From positions 62,001 through 126,000 of the forward strand of contig JACHLF010000003.1 of assembly GCA_014204435.1 (NCBI GenBank): a DNA stretch of 64,000 bases, read 5' to 3'. Position numbers and translations under genes: made by a program. Source of the DNA: Mycobacteroides chelonae. Its GTDB lineage: Bacteria > Actinomycetota > Actinomycetes > Mycobacteriales > Mycobacteriaceae. Shown here piece after piece: positions 8,184-17,684 of this stretch (positions are counted from its first letter, which is position 1; every line of letters begins with the position of its first letter). The notes below the pieces were generated by a model, which had not been told where the DNA came from, made no database searches, and saw only the letters and a list, made by a program, of their open reading frames with translations.

Positions 8184-8945
8184 GTGCCAGAGACCCCATC
8201 GCACGAGCCCGACGGCTCGGGCGGCGCGGATGTCGGTTCGGACACTGCGGACGGCCCGCAGCTGAGATTCAGCGTGCCCGGCACCAAACCCGAAGAGCCG
8301 GGAAGCTCTCCGCTGCACGAGATGTGGCATCAGGCCGGGGGATGGCAGGGCGTCGTCTACTCGTCGATTCCGGTGATCGTATTCGTCGTCGCGGTCAGCG
8401 TCTCCTCGTTGATCCCGGCGATCATCGCGGCCCTAGCGGCCGCGACGCTGGTCCTGATCTGGCGGCTGGTGCGGCGTGAGTCGCTGCAGCCGGCGATCTC
8501 GGGATTCGTCAGCGTCGGTGTCAGCGCGCTGATCGCCTATCTGCTCGGAGAAGCCAAGGGCTACTTCCTCATTGGCATCTGGGCCAACTTCTTCTGGGGC
8601 ACCGTGTTCTTGGTGTCGGTCATCATCCGTCGCCCGATAGTCGGCTACGCGTACAGCTGGGCCACCGGGGGCGACATGTCGTGGCGCGGCAACCGGCGCA
8701 TCCTGACAGCCTTCGATATCGCGACAATGTCCTGGATCGTGTTGTTCGCGGTCCGATTCGTCGTGCAGGAGTGGCTGTACCTCGCGGGCAATACGGCCTG
8801 GCTGGGTGGCGCCAAGATCGCGATGGGCTGGCCGTTGACGGCCGTGGGCGCGTTGATCACCCTGCTGGTGATTCGCTATGTGCGCCGCCACACCGAGAAC
8901 GAGGCCGGGGACCAGGCGACCGAGAAATCCCCGACGAGCACCTAG
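8184..8945 (+). CDS. DUF3159 family integral membrane protein
   Basis: A 253-aa membrane protein with a hydrophilic N terminus (about 50 residues) and six or so hydrophobic helices, including VIVFVVAVSVSSLIPAIIAA and FLIGIWANFFWGTVFLVSVI. It matches the DUF3159 family (Rv2693c by position), of unknown function. It starts at GTG directly after the stop of the OB-fold gene and is convergent with the ceoCB pair, with only 8 bp between the stops. Confidence 0.88.
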   Translation: MPETPSHEPDGSGGADVGSDTADGPQLRFSVPGTKPEEPGSSPLHEMWHQAGGWQGVVYSSIPVIVFVVAVSVSSLIPAIIAALAAATLVLIWRLVRRESLQPAISGFVSVGVSALIAYLLGEAKGYFLIGIWANFFWGTVFLVSVIIRRPIVGYAYSWATGGDMSWRGNRRILTAFDIATMSWIVLFAVRFVVQEWLYLAGNTAWLGGAKIAMGWPLTAVGALITLLVIRYVRRHTENEAGDQATEKSPTST

Positions 8946-8953
8946 TCGGGTGA

Positions 8954-9613
8954 CTACTCAGGCAGGACTGCCCGATGTAGCTCGTCCTCGATATCGGCGG
9001 TGGCCACCAGGATCAGCTCATCGCCGCCCTCGAGCGGTTCATCGGGCTGTACCGGGATGACCCGCGATCCGCGCAGGATCGCCACCAGCACCGCGTCGCG
9101 GGGGAGTTCGAGCTTGCGGACCGGCTTACCACCCCACGGGGTGTCGTCGGGCAGCGTGATCTCCACCAGGTTGGCCTGTCCCTTACGGAACTCCATGAGC
9201 CGCACCACGTCGCCGACCGCGACGGCCTCCTCGACCAGGGACGCCAGCATTCGGGGTGTCGACACCGCGACATCCACACCCCAGGCATCGTCGAACAGCC
9301 ACTCGTTGCGCGGATCGTTCACGCGGGCCACGACACGCGCGACCGCGAACTCGGTTTTGGCCAGCAGACTCAGCACCAGGTTGGCCTTATCGTCACCAGT
9401 CGCCGCGATCACCACATCAAAGGTGTGCAGTTCCTCGGCCTCCAGCAGGCTGATCTCACAGGCATCGCCCAGACGCCACTGCGCCTCGGGTACCGCCTCC
9501 GGATCGATGTGTTCGGGGTTGCGTTCCAGCAGGGTGACCTCGTGACGGCTCTCGATGAGCTCGCGGGCGATCGAACGTCCGACGGCGCCGGCTCCTCCGA
9601 TGGCGACCTTCAT
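8954..9613 (-). CDS. ceoC: Potassium uptake regulatory protein, TrkA family (CeoC)
   Basis: A 219-aa cytosolic RCK protein with an N-terminal Rossmann NAD(H)-binding domain (KVAIGGAGAVGRSIARELI at residues 2-20, with acidic residue E34 closing the fold) and a C-terminal TrkA_C domain (from about 135). TrkA proteins gate K+ transporters in response to nucleotides. It is the second gene of a pair: its ATG overlaps the stop of ceoB by four bases. It corresponds to Rv2692, and the two RCK proteins probably work together with a K+ transporter encoded nearby. Confidence 0.92.
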   Translation of the reverse strand: MKVAIGGAGAVGRSIARELIESRHEVTLLERNPEHIDPEAVPEAQWRLGDACEISLLEAEELHTFDVVIAATGDDKANLVLSLLAKTEFAVARVVARVNDPRNEWLFDDAWGVDVAVSTPRMLASLVEEAVAVGDVVRLMEFRKGQANLVEITLPDDTPWGGKPVRKLELPRDAVLVAILRGSRVIPVQPDEPLEGGDELILVATADIEDELHRAVLPE

Positions 9614-10302
9614 CGCGCACCCCCGGTGTGGTCGTCGTCGGCGTCCTCACCGGGAGGCTGTGCCGCGATGGCCAGGGCCTCTGCGGCTCGTCCCGACACC
9701 GCGGAGACATACACCTCGTCGCTGTCCTGGATCACCGTCTTGGCGTCGGGGAGCAGGCCGGTGCCGAATCGGATGATGAAGGCGGCCCGGGCGCCGGTGG
9801 CGGCTTCCAGCGCGGTGATGCGCTTGCCGATCCAATCTTCGTGCAGCGCCAGCTCGGTGACCACAACCGAGCCGGAGGGGTCACGCCATTTGGTGGTATC
9901 GCTTTCGCGCGTAAGAGCGTGTAGCAGGCGATCGGTGGTCCACGGCACCGTCGCGACGGTAGGAATGCCGAGCCGTTCGTAGACGGCGGCGCGCTTCGCG
10001 TCGTAGATACGGGCCACCACCCGCTCGACACCGAAGGTCTCCCGAGCCGCCCGGGCCGAGATGATGTTCGAGTTGTCACCGGAGGAGACCGCCGCGAACG
10101 CCTGTGCCCGCTCGATCCCGGCGCTCAGCAGGACGTCTCGGTCAAAACCCATGCCGACGATGCGTTCGCCGGTGAATTCGGGGCCGAGCCGGTTGAACGC
10201 AGAGGCTTCCTTGTCGATGATCGCCACCTCATGGCCGATCCTGGCCAGGCCGCCGGCTAGCGCGGCACCCACGCGCCCGCAGCCCATCACCACTACTCGC
10301 AC
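9610..10302 (-). CDS. ceoB: Potassium uptake regulatory protein, TrkA family (CeoB)
   Basis: A 230-aa RCK protein: Rossmann motif VVVMGCGRVGAALAGGLA at residues 3-20, then a TrkA_C domain (about 140-225). The start is GTG 10302, supported by the Shine-Dalgarno AGAAAGG and by the M. tuberculosis N terminus MRVVVMGCGRVG. It is first in a two-gene operon with ceoC and divergent from the KimA-like transporter gene across a 120-bp shared promoter region, which suggests that the products serve the same K+ uptake function. Confidence 0.93.
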   Translation of the reverse strand: MRVVVMGCGRVGAALAGGLARIGHEVAIIDKEASAFNRLGPEFTGERIVGMGFDRDVLLSAGIERAQAFAAVSSGDNSNIISARAARETFGVERVVARIYDAKRAAVYERLGIPTVATVPWTTDRLLHALTRESDTTKWRDPSGSVVVTELALHEDWIGKRITALEAATGARAAFIIRFGTGLLPDAKTVIQDSDEVYVSAVSGRAAEALAIAAQPPGEDADDDHTGGAR

Positions 10303-10422
10303 CGGTTGACCTTTCTGGATACGGCTTCGTCGCAATAGTTAGACGCCGCGTCACGGCATCAGACACAGCGATGTCAAGTGAGACCGTACCGCGATTGCTT
10401 GCGTGGCCTAATGTTGGCGTTC

Positions 10423-12417
10423 GTGTCTACGCTTTCCAAGCTGTCTACGGCGGCTCGGCGCCTGGTGATCGGCCGACCGTTTCGCAGTGACAGTCTGGGC
10501 CATACCCTGCTGTCGAAGCGCATCGCGCTGCCAGTTTTCGCCTCCGACGCGCTGTCTTCGGTGGCGTATGCACCCGAGGAAATCTTCCTGGTGCTCTCCG
10601 TCGCGGGGATGTCCGCCTATGCGATGACGCCGTGGATCGGTCTGGCCGTCGCCGCAGTGATGATGGTGGTGGTCGCCAGTTATCGGCAGAACGTGCACGC
10701 CTATCCCTCCGGCGGCGGCGACTACGAGGTGGTTACCACCAATCTCGGGCCCACCGCAGGTCTGACCGTGGGCAGCGCGCTGCTGGTGGATTACGTGTTG
10801 ACCGTTGCCGTTTCCATGTCGTCCGCGATGTCGAACATCGGCTCGGCGATTCCGCTTGTCGCCCAGCACAAGGTCACGTTTGCGGTCGTCGCCATCGTGA
10901 TCCTGATGTCGATGAATCTGCGTGGTGTGCGCGAATCGGGTGCGGCGTTCGCGATTCCCACGTACGCATTCATGATCGGCATGTATCTGATGCTGGGCTG
11001 GGGGCTGTTCCAGATCTACGTGCTCGGCACCCCGTTGAAAGCGGAATCGGCGTCCTTCGAAATGCATGGCGAAGGCACCGGCATCATGGGCTTCGCGCTG
11101 GTCTTCCTTGTGGCGCGGGCCTTCTCGTCGGGTTGTGCCGCGCTGACCGGTGTGGAAGCGATCAGCAACGGTGTGCCCGCGTTCCGGAAACCGAAGTCAC
11201 GCAACGCGGCCACCACGCTGCTGCTCCTGGGCGGCATCGCCATCACGCTGTTCATGGGCATCATCCTGCTGGCCGAGCGCACCGGCGCGAAGATCGCCGA
11301 AGATCCGGCCCTGCAGCTGGTGGGTGCCCCCGCCGATTACCACCAGAAGACCCTGGTCGCGCAGCTGGCCGAGGCGGTGTTCGGAGACTTCAAGATCGGT
11401 TTCCTCTTCATCACGGTGGTGACCGCCCTCATCCTGGTGCTGGCCGCGAACACCGCCTTCAACGGCTTCCCGGTGCTCGGATCGATTCTGGCGCAAGACC
11501 GCTACCTGCCCCGGCAGCTGCACACCCGCGGCGACCGGTTGGCGTTCTCCAACGGCATCATCTTCCTGTCTGCCGTTGCGATCCTGTTCGTGGTGGCCTT
11601 CAAGGCCGAGGTGACCGCCCTCATCCAGCTGTACATCGTCGGCGTCTTCGTGTCGTTCACTCTCAGCCAGATCGGCATGGTGCGGCACTGGACTCGGCTG
11701 CTCACCACGGAAACCGCCCCGGCGGTACGCGGCAAGATGATCCGCTCGCGCATCATCAACACCATCGGCTTCATCATGACCGGCACGGTGCTGTTGGTCG
11801 TCCTCGTAACCAAATTCCTTGCCGGAGCGTGGATCGCGATCTTGGCGATGGGCCTGCTGTTCGTACTCATGAAGATGATCCACAAGCACTACAACACGGT
11901 GGCCCGCGAGCTGGACAACCACGAGGGAGAAGTGGTGCTGCCCAGCCGCACCCATGCCGTTGTGCTCGTCTCCAAGGTGCATCAGCCGACGCTGCGCGCC
12001 CTCGCATATGCCCGGGCCACCCGGCCCGACGCGCTGGAAGCGGTGACCGTCAGCGTCGACGACCGGGACACCCGTGAGCTTGTCCGGGAATGGGAGACCA
12101 GCGATATCAGCACACCGCTGAAGGTGATCGCCTCCCCGTATCGCGAAATCACCCGGCCCATCCTCGATTACGTGAAGCGCATCAGCAAGGAAGCGCCGCG
12201 CACCGTCGTCTGCATATTCATCCCGGAGTACGTGGTGGGCCATTGGTGGGAGCAGGTGCTGCACAATCAGAGTGCGCTGCGGCTCAAGGGACGCCTGCTG
12301 TTCGTTCCTAATGTCATGGTCACATCCGTTCCTTGGCAACTCGATTCGTCCGAACGGCGCCGGGAACTCGATGAGCAGTCCGCGCCCGGTGACTCGCGTC
12401 GCGGGTTCGACGCATGA
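10423..12417 (+). CDS. APC-superfamily permease of the KimA potassium transporter type
   Basis: A 664-aa membrane protein with about 12 transmembrane helices (residues 30-490) and a cytosolic C-terminal domain of about 160 residues. Homologues in mycobacteria (Rv2690c) are usually labelled amino-acid permease. The sequence follows Bacillus KimA (YdaO) closely at ASDALSSVAYAPEEI, AFSSGCAALTGVEAISN, VLAANTAFNGFP and RGDRLAFSNGIIFLS. KimA is a K+/H+ symporter controlled by c-di-AMP through its C-terminal domain. Location beside the two TrkA genes supports a K+ role. Start GTG 10423 was chosen; ATG 10411 is also possible. Confidence 0.85.
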   Translation: MSTLSKLSTAARRLVIGRPFRSDSLGHTLLSKRIALPVFASDALSSVAYAPEEIFLVLSVAGMSAYAMTPWIGLAVAAVMMVVVASYRQNVHAYPSGGGDYEVVTTNLGPTAGLTVGSALLVDYVLTVAVSMSSAMSNIGSAIPLVAQHKVTFAVVAIVILMSMNLRGVRESGAAFAIPTYAFMIGMYLMLGWGLFQIYVLGTPLKAESASFEMHGEGTGIMGFALVFLVARAFSSGCAALTGVEAISNGVPAFRKPKSRNAATTLLLLGGIAITLFMGIILLAERTGAKIAEDPALQLVGAPADYHQKTLVAQLAEAVFGDFKIGFLFITVVTALILVLAANTAFNGFPVLGSILAQDRYLPRQLHTRGDRLAFSNGIIFLSAVAILFVVAFKAEVTALIQLYIVGVFVSFTLSQIGMVRHWTRLLTTETAPAVRGKMIRSRIINTIGFIMTGTVLLVVLVTKFLAGAWIAILAMGLLFVLMKMIHKHYNTVARELDNHEGEVVLPSRTHAVVLVSKVHQPTLRALAYARATRPDALEAVTVSVDDRDTRELVREWETSDISTPLKVIASPYREITRPILDYVKRISKEAPRTVVCIFIPEYVVGHWWEQVLHNQSALRLKGRLLFVPNVMVTSVPWQLDSSERRRELDEQSAPGDSRRGFDA

Positions 12418-12427
12418 TGGTTCGTCG

Positions 12428-13594
12428 ATGACGGTTGGCGACATACTGGAGGTTCAGACCGGAGGACCTGCCAACGGGGGCAGCGTGGTGGCCCGGCACG
12501 ACGGGCGCGTCATCTTCGTCCGATATGCGCTGCCCGGAGAGCGGGTGCGTGTCCAGATCACCGACGATCGGCAGGCCAGCTTCTGGCATGGGTCGGCGAT
12601 CGAGGTCCTCGATGCCTCACCGCACCGCATCGATCCGCTATGTCCCATCGCCCATGGCAGCGGCGAGTCTGGTTGCTGTGACCTATCTTTCGCCGATCCC
12701 GCGTATCTACGGGATCTCAAGGGCGACGTGGTCAGCCAGCAGTTGGCACGGCTGAGCAAGTATGAGTGGCAGGGCGCGGCCGAGCCGATCGGCACCGGCG
12801 ATCCCACCGGTTGGCGTACCCGGGTGCGTCTGGACGTCGACGCGGTGGGCCAGCCCGGTTTCCATCGGTATCACAGTGACGAGTTGGTGACCGATCTGCG
12901 CTGCGCGCAGGTGGTGCCGGGGTTGCTTGATGGGCTGGACGCACCCGAACTCGGTTCCGAGGGACCGCTGCACGCCGTGATGGACGATCAGGGACGCCGA
13001 CATGTGTTGCGCGGGCGCACGATTGTCGAGGGCGAGGACGTCGCGATCCAGAAGGTGGGGGACCGGCACTGGCTGGTACCGGTAACCGCGTTCTGGCAGG
13101 CACACCGTGACGCCGCGAATACCTATAGCCGGCTGGTCTCCGAGTGGTCCGAGCTGGAGCCGGGCATGCGCGCGTGGGATTTGTACGGCGGTGTCGGGGT
13201 TTTCGCCGCGACACTGGGAGAAGCCGTGGGCCGTACCGGAAGCGTCGTGAGCGTCGACACATCGAGGCCCGCGTTTCGCAGCGCTAGGGGCGCGCTGGGG
13301 GATCTGCGTCAGGTCACCATGATCTGCGGATCGGTGCGCAACGCGATGCGCGACCTGGGAGAGGCCGATGTCGCGGTACTGGACCCGCCGCGGGCGGGTG
13401 CCGGCCGCGAGATCATCGGAAAGATCGCCGAGGCCAACGTTCCAAAGGTTATCCATATCGGTTGTGAGGCAGCGGCATTCGCGCGTGATGTGGGCCTGTA
13501 TCTGCAGCGTGGATACCAGGTGCGTGAGCTGCGGGTGTTCGACGCCTTCCCGCTGACGCATCACATCGAAAGCTTCGCGCTCCTGACGCGGTGA
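12428..13594 (+). CDS. Class I SAM-dependent RNA methyltransferase, TrmA/RumA family
   Basis: A 388-aa protein: N-terminal TRAM-like beta-barrel (about 1-60), a cysteine cluster CPIAHGSGESGCCDL (about 76-90) placed like the Fe-S ligands of RumA, then a Rossmann methyltransferase domain. Motif IV reads VAVLDPPRAGAG. The catalytic-cysteine segment reads IHIGCEAAAFARD rather than the usual YVSCNP, but Cys is kept, and the general-base region HIESFALL ends the protein. It would make m5U in rRNA or tRNA. It corresponds to Rv2689c. Longer starts overlap kimA; ATG 12428 matches the family N terminus. Confidence 0.87.
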   Translation: MTVGDILEVQTGGPANGGSVVARHDGRVIFVRYALPGERVRVQITDDRQASFWHGSAIEVLDASPHRIDPLCPIAHGSGESGCCDLSFADPAYLRDLKGDVVSQQLARLSKYEWQGAAEPIGTGDPTGWRTRVRLDVDAVGQPGFHRYHSDELVTDLRCAQVVPGLLDGLDAPELGSEGPLHAVMDDQGRRHVLRGRTIVEGEDVAIQKVGDRHWLVPVTAFWQAHRDAANTYSRLVSEWSELEPGMRAWDLYGGVGVFAATLGEAVGRTGSVVSVDTSRPAFRSARGALGDLRQVTMICGSVRNAMRDLGEADVAVLDPPRAGAGREIIGKIAEANVPKVIHIGCEAAAFARDVGLYLQRGYQVRELRVFDAFPLTHHIESFALLTR

Positions 13595-13685
13595 GCGTAA
13601 AGATCTTATAAAGTGACTCCCCGGTGTGCCGGGAAGTCTGGTCGGCGGTATTTGACCCTGCTGGAAAAGGAACGGACACCGACTC

Positions 13686-15011
13686 ATGCGACTGCGTCAA
13701 CGCGTCTTCACCCGCGGATCGTGGGCGGAGTCGTCGCGCGTCGCCGAAATCCTGCGCAAGGAAACCGTCGGCGGCGTGCTGCTGGTGGTGGCGGCCCTGA
13801 CGGCATTGCTCTGGGCCAATTCGCCGTGGAGCTCCTGGTACTACCGGTTGGGCGCCATCGCGCTCGGGCCGGAGCGGCTGCATCTGAACTTGACGCTGGC
13901 GGGCTGGGCCACCGATGGACTGCTTGCCATCTTCTTCTTCGTCGTGGGTGTGGAACTCAAACGCGAATTCGTGGCGGGCGACCTGCGGGACCCGGGCCGG
14001 GCCGCGTTGCCGATCGTCGCTGCGGTGGGCGGCATGCTCGTCCCGGCCGCGGTCTACCTCGCGGTCAACGCGTCCGGTGGTGGGGCCGCGATGCGAGGGT
14101 GGGCGATCCCCACGGCCACCGACATCGCCTTCGCGCTCGCCGTGCTCGCCGTGATTTCAACCCACCTCCCCTCGGCACTGCGCACCTTCCTGCTCACCCT
14201 CGCGGTGGTCGACGATCTGCTGGCGGTCATCGTCATCGCCGTCTTTTACACCAATGAGCTGCACTGGGGGCCGCTGGGGCTGGCACTGATCCCACTCGGG
14301 CTGTTCGCCCTGGCGGTGCAGCGCCGCCGACGGGAATGGTGGTTGTTGGTGCCGCTGGCAGTGGCCACCTGGGCGCTGGTGCACGCCTCGGGAGTGCACG
14401 CCACCGTGGCGGGGGTGTTGTTGGGGTTCGCCGTTCCCGTCCTGCGACGTGACGGCCGCACTGATGTGCACGGTATGGCCGAACGATTCGAGCGTCGCCT
14501 GCGGCCGCTGTCGGCCGGTGTCGCCGTTCCGGTGTTCGCGTTCTTCGCCGCAGGTGTGACCTTGAGCGGCTTCGCGGGGCTGGGTCAGGCCCTGCTCGAC
14601 CCGGCGGCGCTGGGGGTGGTCCTGGGCCTGCTGGTGGGCAAACCGGTCGGAGTCTTCCTCACCACCTTCCTGCTGGCCCGGTTCACGCGGGCCAGCCTGG
14701 ACGATGACCTGAGTTGGCTCGATATCGCCGGGGTGGCGTTGCTCGCCGGGATCGGCTTCACAGTCTCCTTGCTCATCGGTGAACTGGCGTTTGGAGCCGC
14801 GGAGTCGGCGACATCCGGCTTGGGCGCGGAAACCGCGTCTCACGTCAAGGTGGGTGTGCTGGCGGGCTCGCTGACGTCGGCGGCCGTGGCCTCGGTGGTG
14901 CTGCGGCTGCGGAACCGGGCGTACCGGCGCATCGAGGCCAAGGAGAGCCTCGATGCCGACCACGACGGAGTGCCCGATGTTTTTGGCTCTGCTCCAAGCG
15001 ACCAAATCTGA
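13686..15011 (+). CDS. nhaA: Na+/H+ antiporter NhaA
   Basis: A 441-aa antiporter with about 12 transmembrane helices. It expels Na+ or Li+ in exchange for protons. The diagnostic motifs are [30 protein letters not shown] and the aspartate pair in [15 protein letters not shown] (equivalent to Asp163/Asp164 of E. coli NhaA). The C-terminal tail is hydrophilic ([15 protein letters not shown]). It lies 91 bp after the methyltransferase gene and 21 bp before dxs. This gene is not part of the M. tuberculosis order I remember between Rv2689c and dxs1. Confidence 0.94.
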   Translation: MRLRQRVFTRGSWAESSRVAEILRKETVGGVLLVVAALTALLWANSPWSSWYYRLGAIALGPERLHLNLTLAGWATDGLLAIFFFVVGVELKREFVAGDLRDPGRAALPIVAAVGGMLVPAAVYLAVNASGGGAAMRGWAIPTATDIAFALAVLAVISTHLPSALRTFLLTLAVVDDLLAVIVIAVFYTNELHWGPLGLALIPLGLFALAVQRRRREWWLLVPLAVATWALVHASGVHATVAGVLLGFAVPVLRRDGRTDVHGMAERFERRLRPLSAGVAVPVFAFFAAGVTLSGFAGLGQALLDPAALGVVLGLLVGKPVGVFLTTFLLARFTRASLDDDLSWLDIAGVALLAGIGFTVSLLIGELAFGAAESATSGLGAETASHVKVGVLAGSLTSAAVASVVLRLRNRAYRRIEAKESLDADHDGVPDVFGSAPSDQI

Positions 15012-15032
15012 ATCGCTGCGTAGACTGGCCAG

Positions 15033-16961
15033 ATGCTTGACGACATCAGGGGGCCGGGTGACCTGCAGGGTCTCTCGAGGCGAGAACTGGACTTACTCGC
15101 TGACGAGATCCGTGAGTTCCTGATTCATAAGGTCGCCGCGACCGGCGGCCATCTCGGGCCCAACCTGGGTGTCGTCGAGCTGACACTGGCCCTGCATCGC
15201 GTCTTCGAGTCGCCGTATGACCCGATCATCTTCGACACAGGGCATCAGGCGTACGTGCACAAGATCCTGACCGGCCGTTCCGCAGACTTCGACACGCTGC
15301 GCCAGAAGGATGGCCTGTCGGGGTATCCGTCACGTGCCGAGAGTGAACACGACTGGGTGGAATCCAGCCACGCCTCGACCGCGCTGTCCTATGCGGACGG
15401 GCTGGCCAAGTCCTTCGAGTTGACCGGGCAACGACGCCGCCATGTTGTCGCGGTTGTCGGCGACGGTGCGCTCACCGGCGGCATGTGCTGGGAGGCCCTG
15501 AACAACATTGCCGCCGACGAGCATCGGCGCATCATCATCGTCGTCAACGACAACGGGCGCAGCTACGCGCCGACCATCGGCGGCCTCGCCTCGCACCTGG
15601 CCGGGCTGCGGCTCACACCCTCTTACGAGAAGGTGCTCGACGAGAGCAAGAAGCTGTTGCGCGGTATGCCGGTGGTGGGGCCGCTGGCCTACGCGCTCAT
15701 GCACAGCCTCAAAGTCGGAGTCAAGGACGCGGTCTCACCGCAGGTCATGTTCACCGACCTGGGAATCAAATATGTTGGGCCCGTTGATGGTCACGATGAG
15801 CATGCGGTCGAGGACGCGTTGCGCCGCGCCCGTGGTTACGGTGGCCCGGTCATCGTGCACGTCATCACCCGCAAGGGCATGGGGTACGGCCCGGCCGAGG
15901 ACGACGAGGCCGAGCAGATGCACTCCACCGGTGTCATCGACCCGAAAACAGGTCGCTCCATCAAGGCGTCGGCCCCGGGCTGGACGTCGGTGTTCTCCGA
16001 CGCGCTCATCGACGTGGCCAGCGAGCACCGCAACATCGTGGCGATCACCGCGGCCATGCCGGGCCCGACCGGGCTCAGTAAGTTCGGTGAGCATTTCCCC
16101 GATCGGCTATTCGACGTCGGTATCGCCGAGCAGCACGCCGTCACCTCGGCGGCCGGGCTCGCGATGGGCGGCTTGCACCCGGTGGTGGCCATCTACTCCA
16201 CATTCCTCAACCGCGCGTTCGATCAGGTGATGATGGACGTTGCGCTGCATCAGCTTCCGGTGACCTTCGTACTGGACCGGGCGGGCATCACCGGAAGCGA
16301 TGGGGCCAGCCACAACGGCATGTGGGACCTGTCGATCCTGAACGTGGTACCCGGGATGCGGGTCGCCGCGCCGCGCGATGCCTCGCGGTTGCGTGAAGAG
16401 CTGACCGAGGCACTGGCCGTCGAGGACGGCCCGACCGCGCTGCGCTTCCCGAAAGGTGAAGTCGGCGAAGATATCCCGGCGGTGGAGCGGCGCGATGGAG
16501 TCGACATACTGGCGCGGCCGGTCAGCGGTTTGCATGCCGATGTGCTGTTGGTGGCGGTCGGATCGTTCGCGTCGACGGCACTGGCGACGGCCGAGAGGCT
16601 TGGTAAGCAGGGGATTGGGGTCACGGTCGTCGACCCACGCTGGGTGCTGCCGGTGCCCGAGCACGTGGTGGAGCTGGCCCGCCAGCATCGCCTCGTGGTG
16701 ACCCTGGAGGACAGCGGTGTGCACGGCGGCGCCGGCAGCGCGGTGACCGCGGCGATGCAGGATGCCGATGTGGACATACCGAGCCGGGATATCGGTGTGC
16801 CGCAGCAGTTCCTGGAGCACGCGTCGCGCGGACAGGTCCTTGAGCAGCTTGGTCTGACCGATCAGCACATCGCCCGCAAGATCACCGGCTGGGTGGCGGC
16901 CATGAGCCGCGAGATCGGGGACAGCACCCCCGTGAACCCGGCAAGGCAGCAGGTCGACTGA
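15033..16961 (+). CDS. dxs: 1-deoxy-D-xylulose-5-phosphate synthase
   Basis: A 642-aa thiamine-diphosphate enzyme that condenses pyruvate and glyceraldehyde-3-phosphate to DXP, the first step of the MEP isoprenoid pathway. The ThDP motif GDGALTGG...NDNG spans about residues 150-185. The substrate-binding WVESSHAS precedes it, the catalytic Glu segment is [15 protein letters not shown], and a transketolase C-terminal domain ends the protein. The length is normal for the family. It is the last rightward gene before an inserted leftward cassette. A short palindromic motif found again after hemQ follows it. Confidence 0.97.
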   Translation: MLDDIRGPGDLQGLSRRELDLLADEIREFLIHKVAATGGHLGPNLGVVELTLALHRVFESPYDPIIFDTGHQAYVHKILTGRSADFDTLRQKDGLSGYPSRAESEHDWVESSHASTALSYADGLAKSFELTGQRRRHVVAVVGDGALTGGMCWEALNNIAADEHRRIIIVVNDNGRSYAPTIGGLASHLAGLRLTPSYEKVLDESKKLLRGMPVVGPLAYALMHSLKVGVKDAVSPQVMFTDLGIKYVGPVDGHDEHAVEDALRRARGYGGPVIVHVITRKGMGYGPAEDDEAEQMHSTGVIDPKTGRSIKASAPGWTSVFSDALIDVASEHRNIVAITAAMPGPTGLSKFGEHFPDRLFDVGIAEQHAVTSAAGLAMGGLHPVVAIYSTFLNRAFDQVMMDVALHQLPVTFVLDRAGITGSDGASHNGMWDLSILNVVPGMRVAAPRDASRLREELTEALAVEDGPTALRFPKGEVGEDIPAVERRDGVDILARPVSGLHADVLLVAVGSFASTALATAERLGKQGIGVTVVDPRWVLPVPEHVVELARQHRLVVTLEDSGVHGGAGSAVTAAMQDADVDIPSRDIGVPQQFLEHASRGQVLEQLGLTDQHIARKITGWVAAMSREIGDSTPVNPARQQVD

Positions 16962-16991
16962 CCGACGCGCGGTTGGCGAATATCGGCGGCA

Positions 16992-17008
16992 GAATGCGGC
17001 GTGTCGGC
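16992..17008 (+). repeat. 17-bp motif shared with the hemQ-msrB junction
   Basis: GAATGCGGCGTGTCGGC occurs here, between dxs and the convergent lipoprotein gene, and again at 24798-24814 between the convergent hemQ and msrB genes. Here the left arm (CCGACGCGC near 16963) pairs only partly. Both copies sit in convergent intergenic gaps. Confidence 0.6.
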
Positions 17009-17027
17009 GGCGTTGCTCGTCGGCTGG

Positions 17028-17684
17028 CTAACGAAATTCCTTGCCGGTCTTCTCGATGGCGTCTATGGCGTCGGCTGTGTACAAAGCAGGGTCGAGATGA
17101 AGCGCGTACTGGTAGATGTCGTTTCCGTTCTTCTTCCGCGCGGTGACCTCTACAACCAGCCCTGCGAGTCCGACGCCCATCCCGAGCGTTTCTTTGTCCT
17201 TCTCCTCATTGGCTGAGCTGGTGATCCATCGTTCGACGTCTTCTGGCCTGAACCCCCAGCGGTAGATGCCGGAGCGCAGTTCGGCATGTGCTGCTTCGAT
17301 ATCAGGTGGCGCGCTGAACCACACGATGAGGTTGAGGGTATCTGTGAGATTGGTCGATGCGAAGGTGATGTTCTGTGTGATGACGTTCTCCTCGGCGGAT
17401 GGCCCTAGGAAGGTGAAGGTTAGATCAGGGCCGCCGGGCGAGCCGATCATCGGCTCGTACTTTGAACCGGCGAGGCCGACGGCTTGTCTGGTGAGTTCGC
17501 GGTTTCTCAGGTCGAACCGGGCATGCTTGCTGCGTTTGATTTCGGCGATGCCGGCCTCGGTGAGCAGTGAAAATCCCTGTTCGTTGACAGTGGGTCCGGT
17601 CACTTCTTTCCCTTCTCGGATCCAGCCAGCGCAACCGCTGACCAGCATCGTGGCGATGAACAGGAGGTAGGGCAACTTCCTCAT
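17028..17684 (-). CDS. Putative lipoprotein of a type VII secretion-associated cassette
   Basis: A 218-aa lipoprotein: signal peptide LPYLLFIATMLVSGCAGW with a lipobox ending VSGC (Cys18), then a soluble domain with alternating beta and helical segments (FTFLGPSAEENVITQ, WGFRPEDVERWITS). The biochemical function is unknown. It is third in a leftward operon: its ATG overlaps the stop of the 553-aa gene by four bases. Such lipoproteins follow EspC-like and large helical protein genes in mycobacteria, and an immunity or surface-partner role is a guess. Its lower GC and more varied codon use than the flanking core genes suggest acquisition. Confidence 0.75.
   Translation of the reverse strand: MRKLPYLLFIATMLVSGCAGWIREGKEVTGPTVNEQGFSLLTEAGIAEIKRSKHARFDLRNRELTRQAVGLAGSKYEPMIGSPGGPDLTFTFLGPSAEENVITQNITFASTNLTDTLNLIVWFSAPPDIEAAHAELRSGIYRWGFRPEDVERWITSSANEEKDKETLGMGVGLAGLVVEVTARKKNGNDIYQYALHLDPALYTADAIDAIEKTGKEFR

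Noticed and set aside
10336..10422. c-di-AMP (ydaO-type) riboswitch upstream of the KimA-like gene
   Set aside because: The leader is under 90 nt and lacks the long conserved core of that riboswitch class.
11197..12444. A 415-codon open frame on the - strand across the KimA-like gene
   Set aside because: Composition rich in His, Gln, Arg and Asp with no fold motifs; it is the mirror of a strongly supported transporter gene.
13620..13640. CCCGG-TGTG-CCGGG hairpin before nhaA considered as a riboswitch or terminator
   Set aside because: Only a 5-bp stem with no supporting structure. The surrounding 91-bp leader shows no known riboswitch core.
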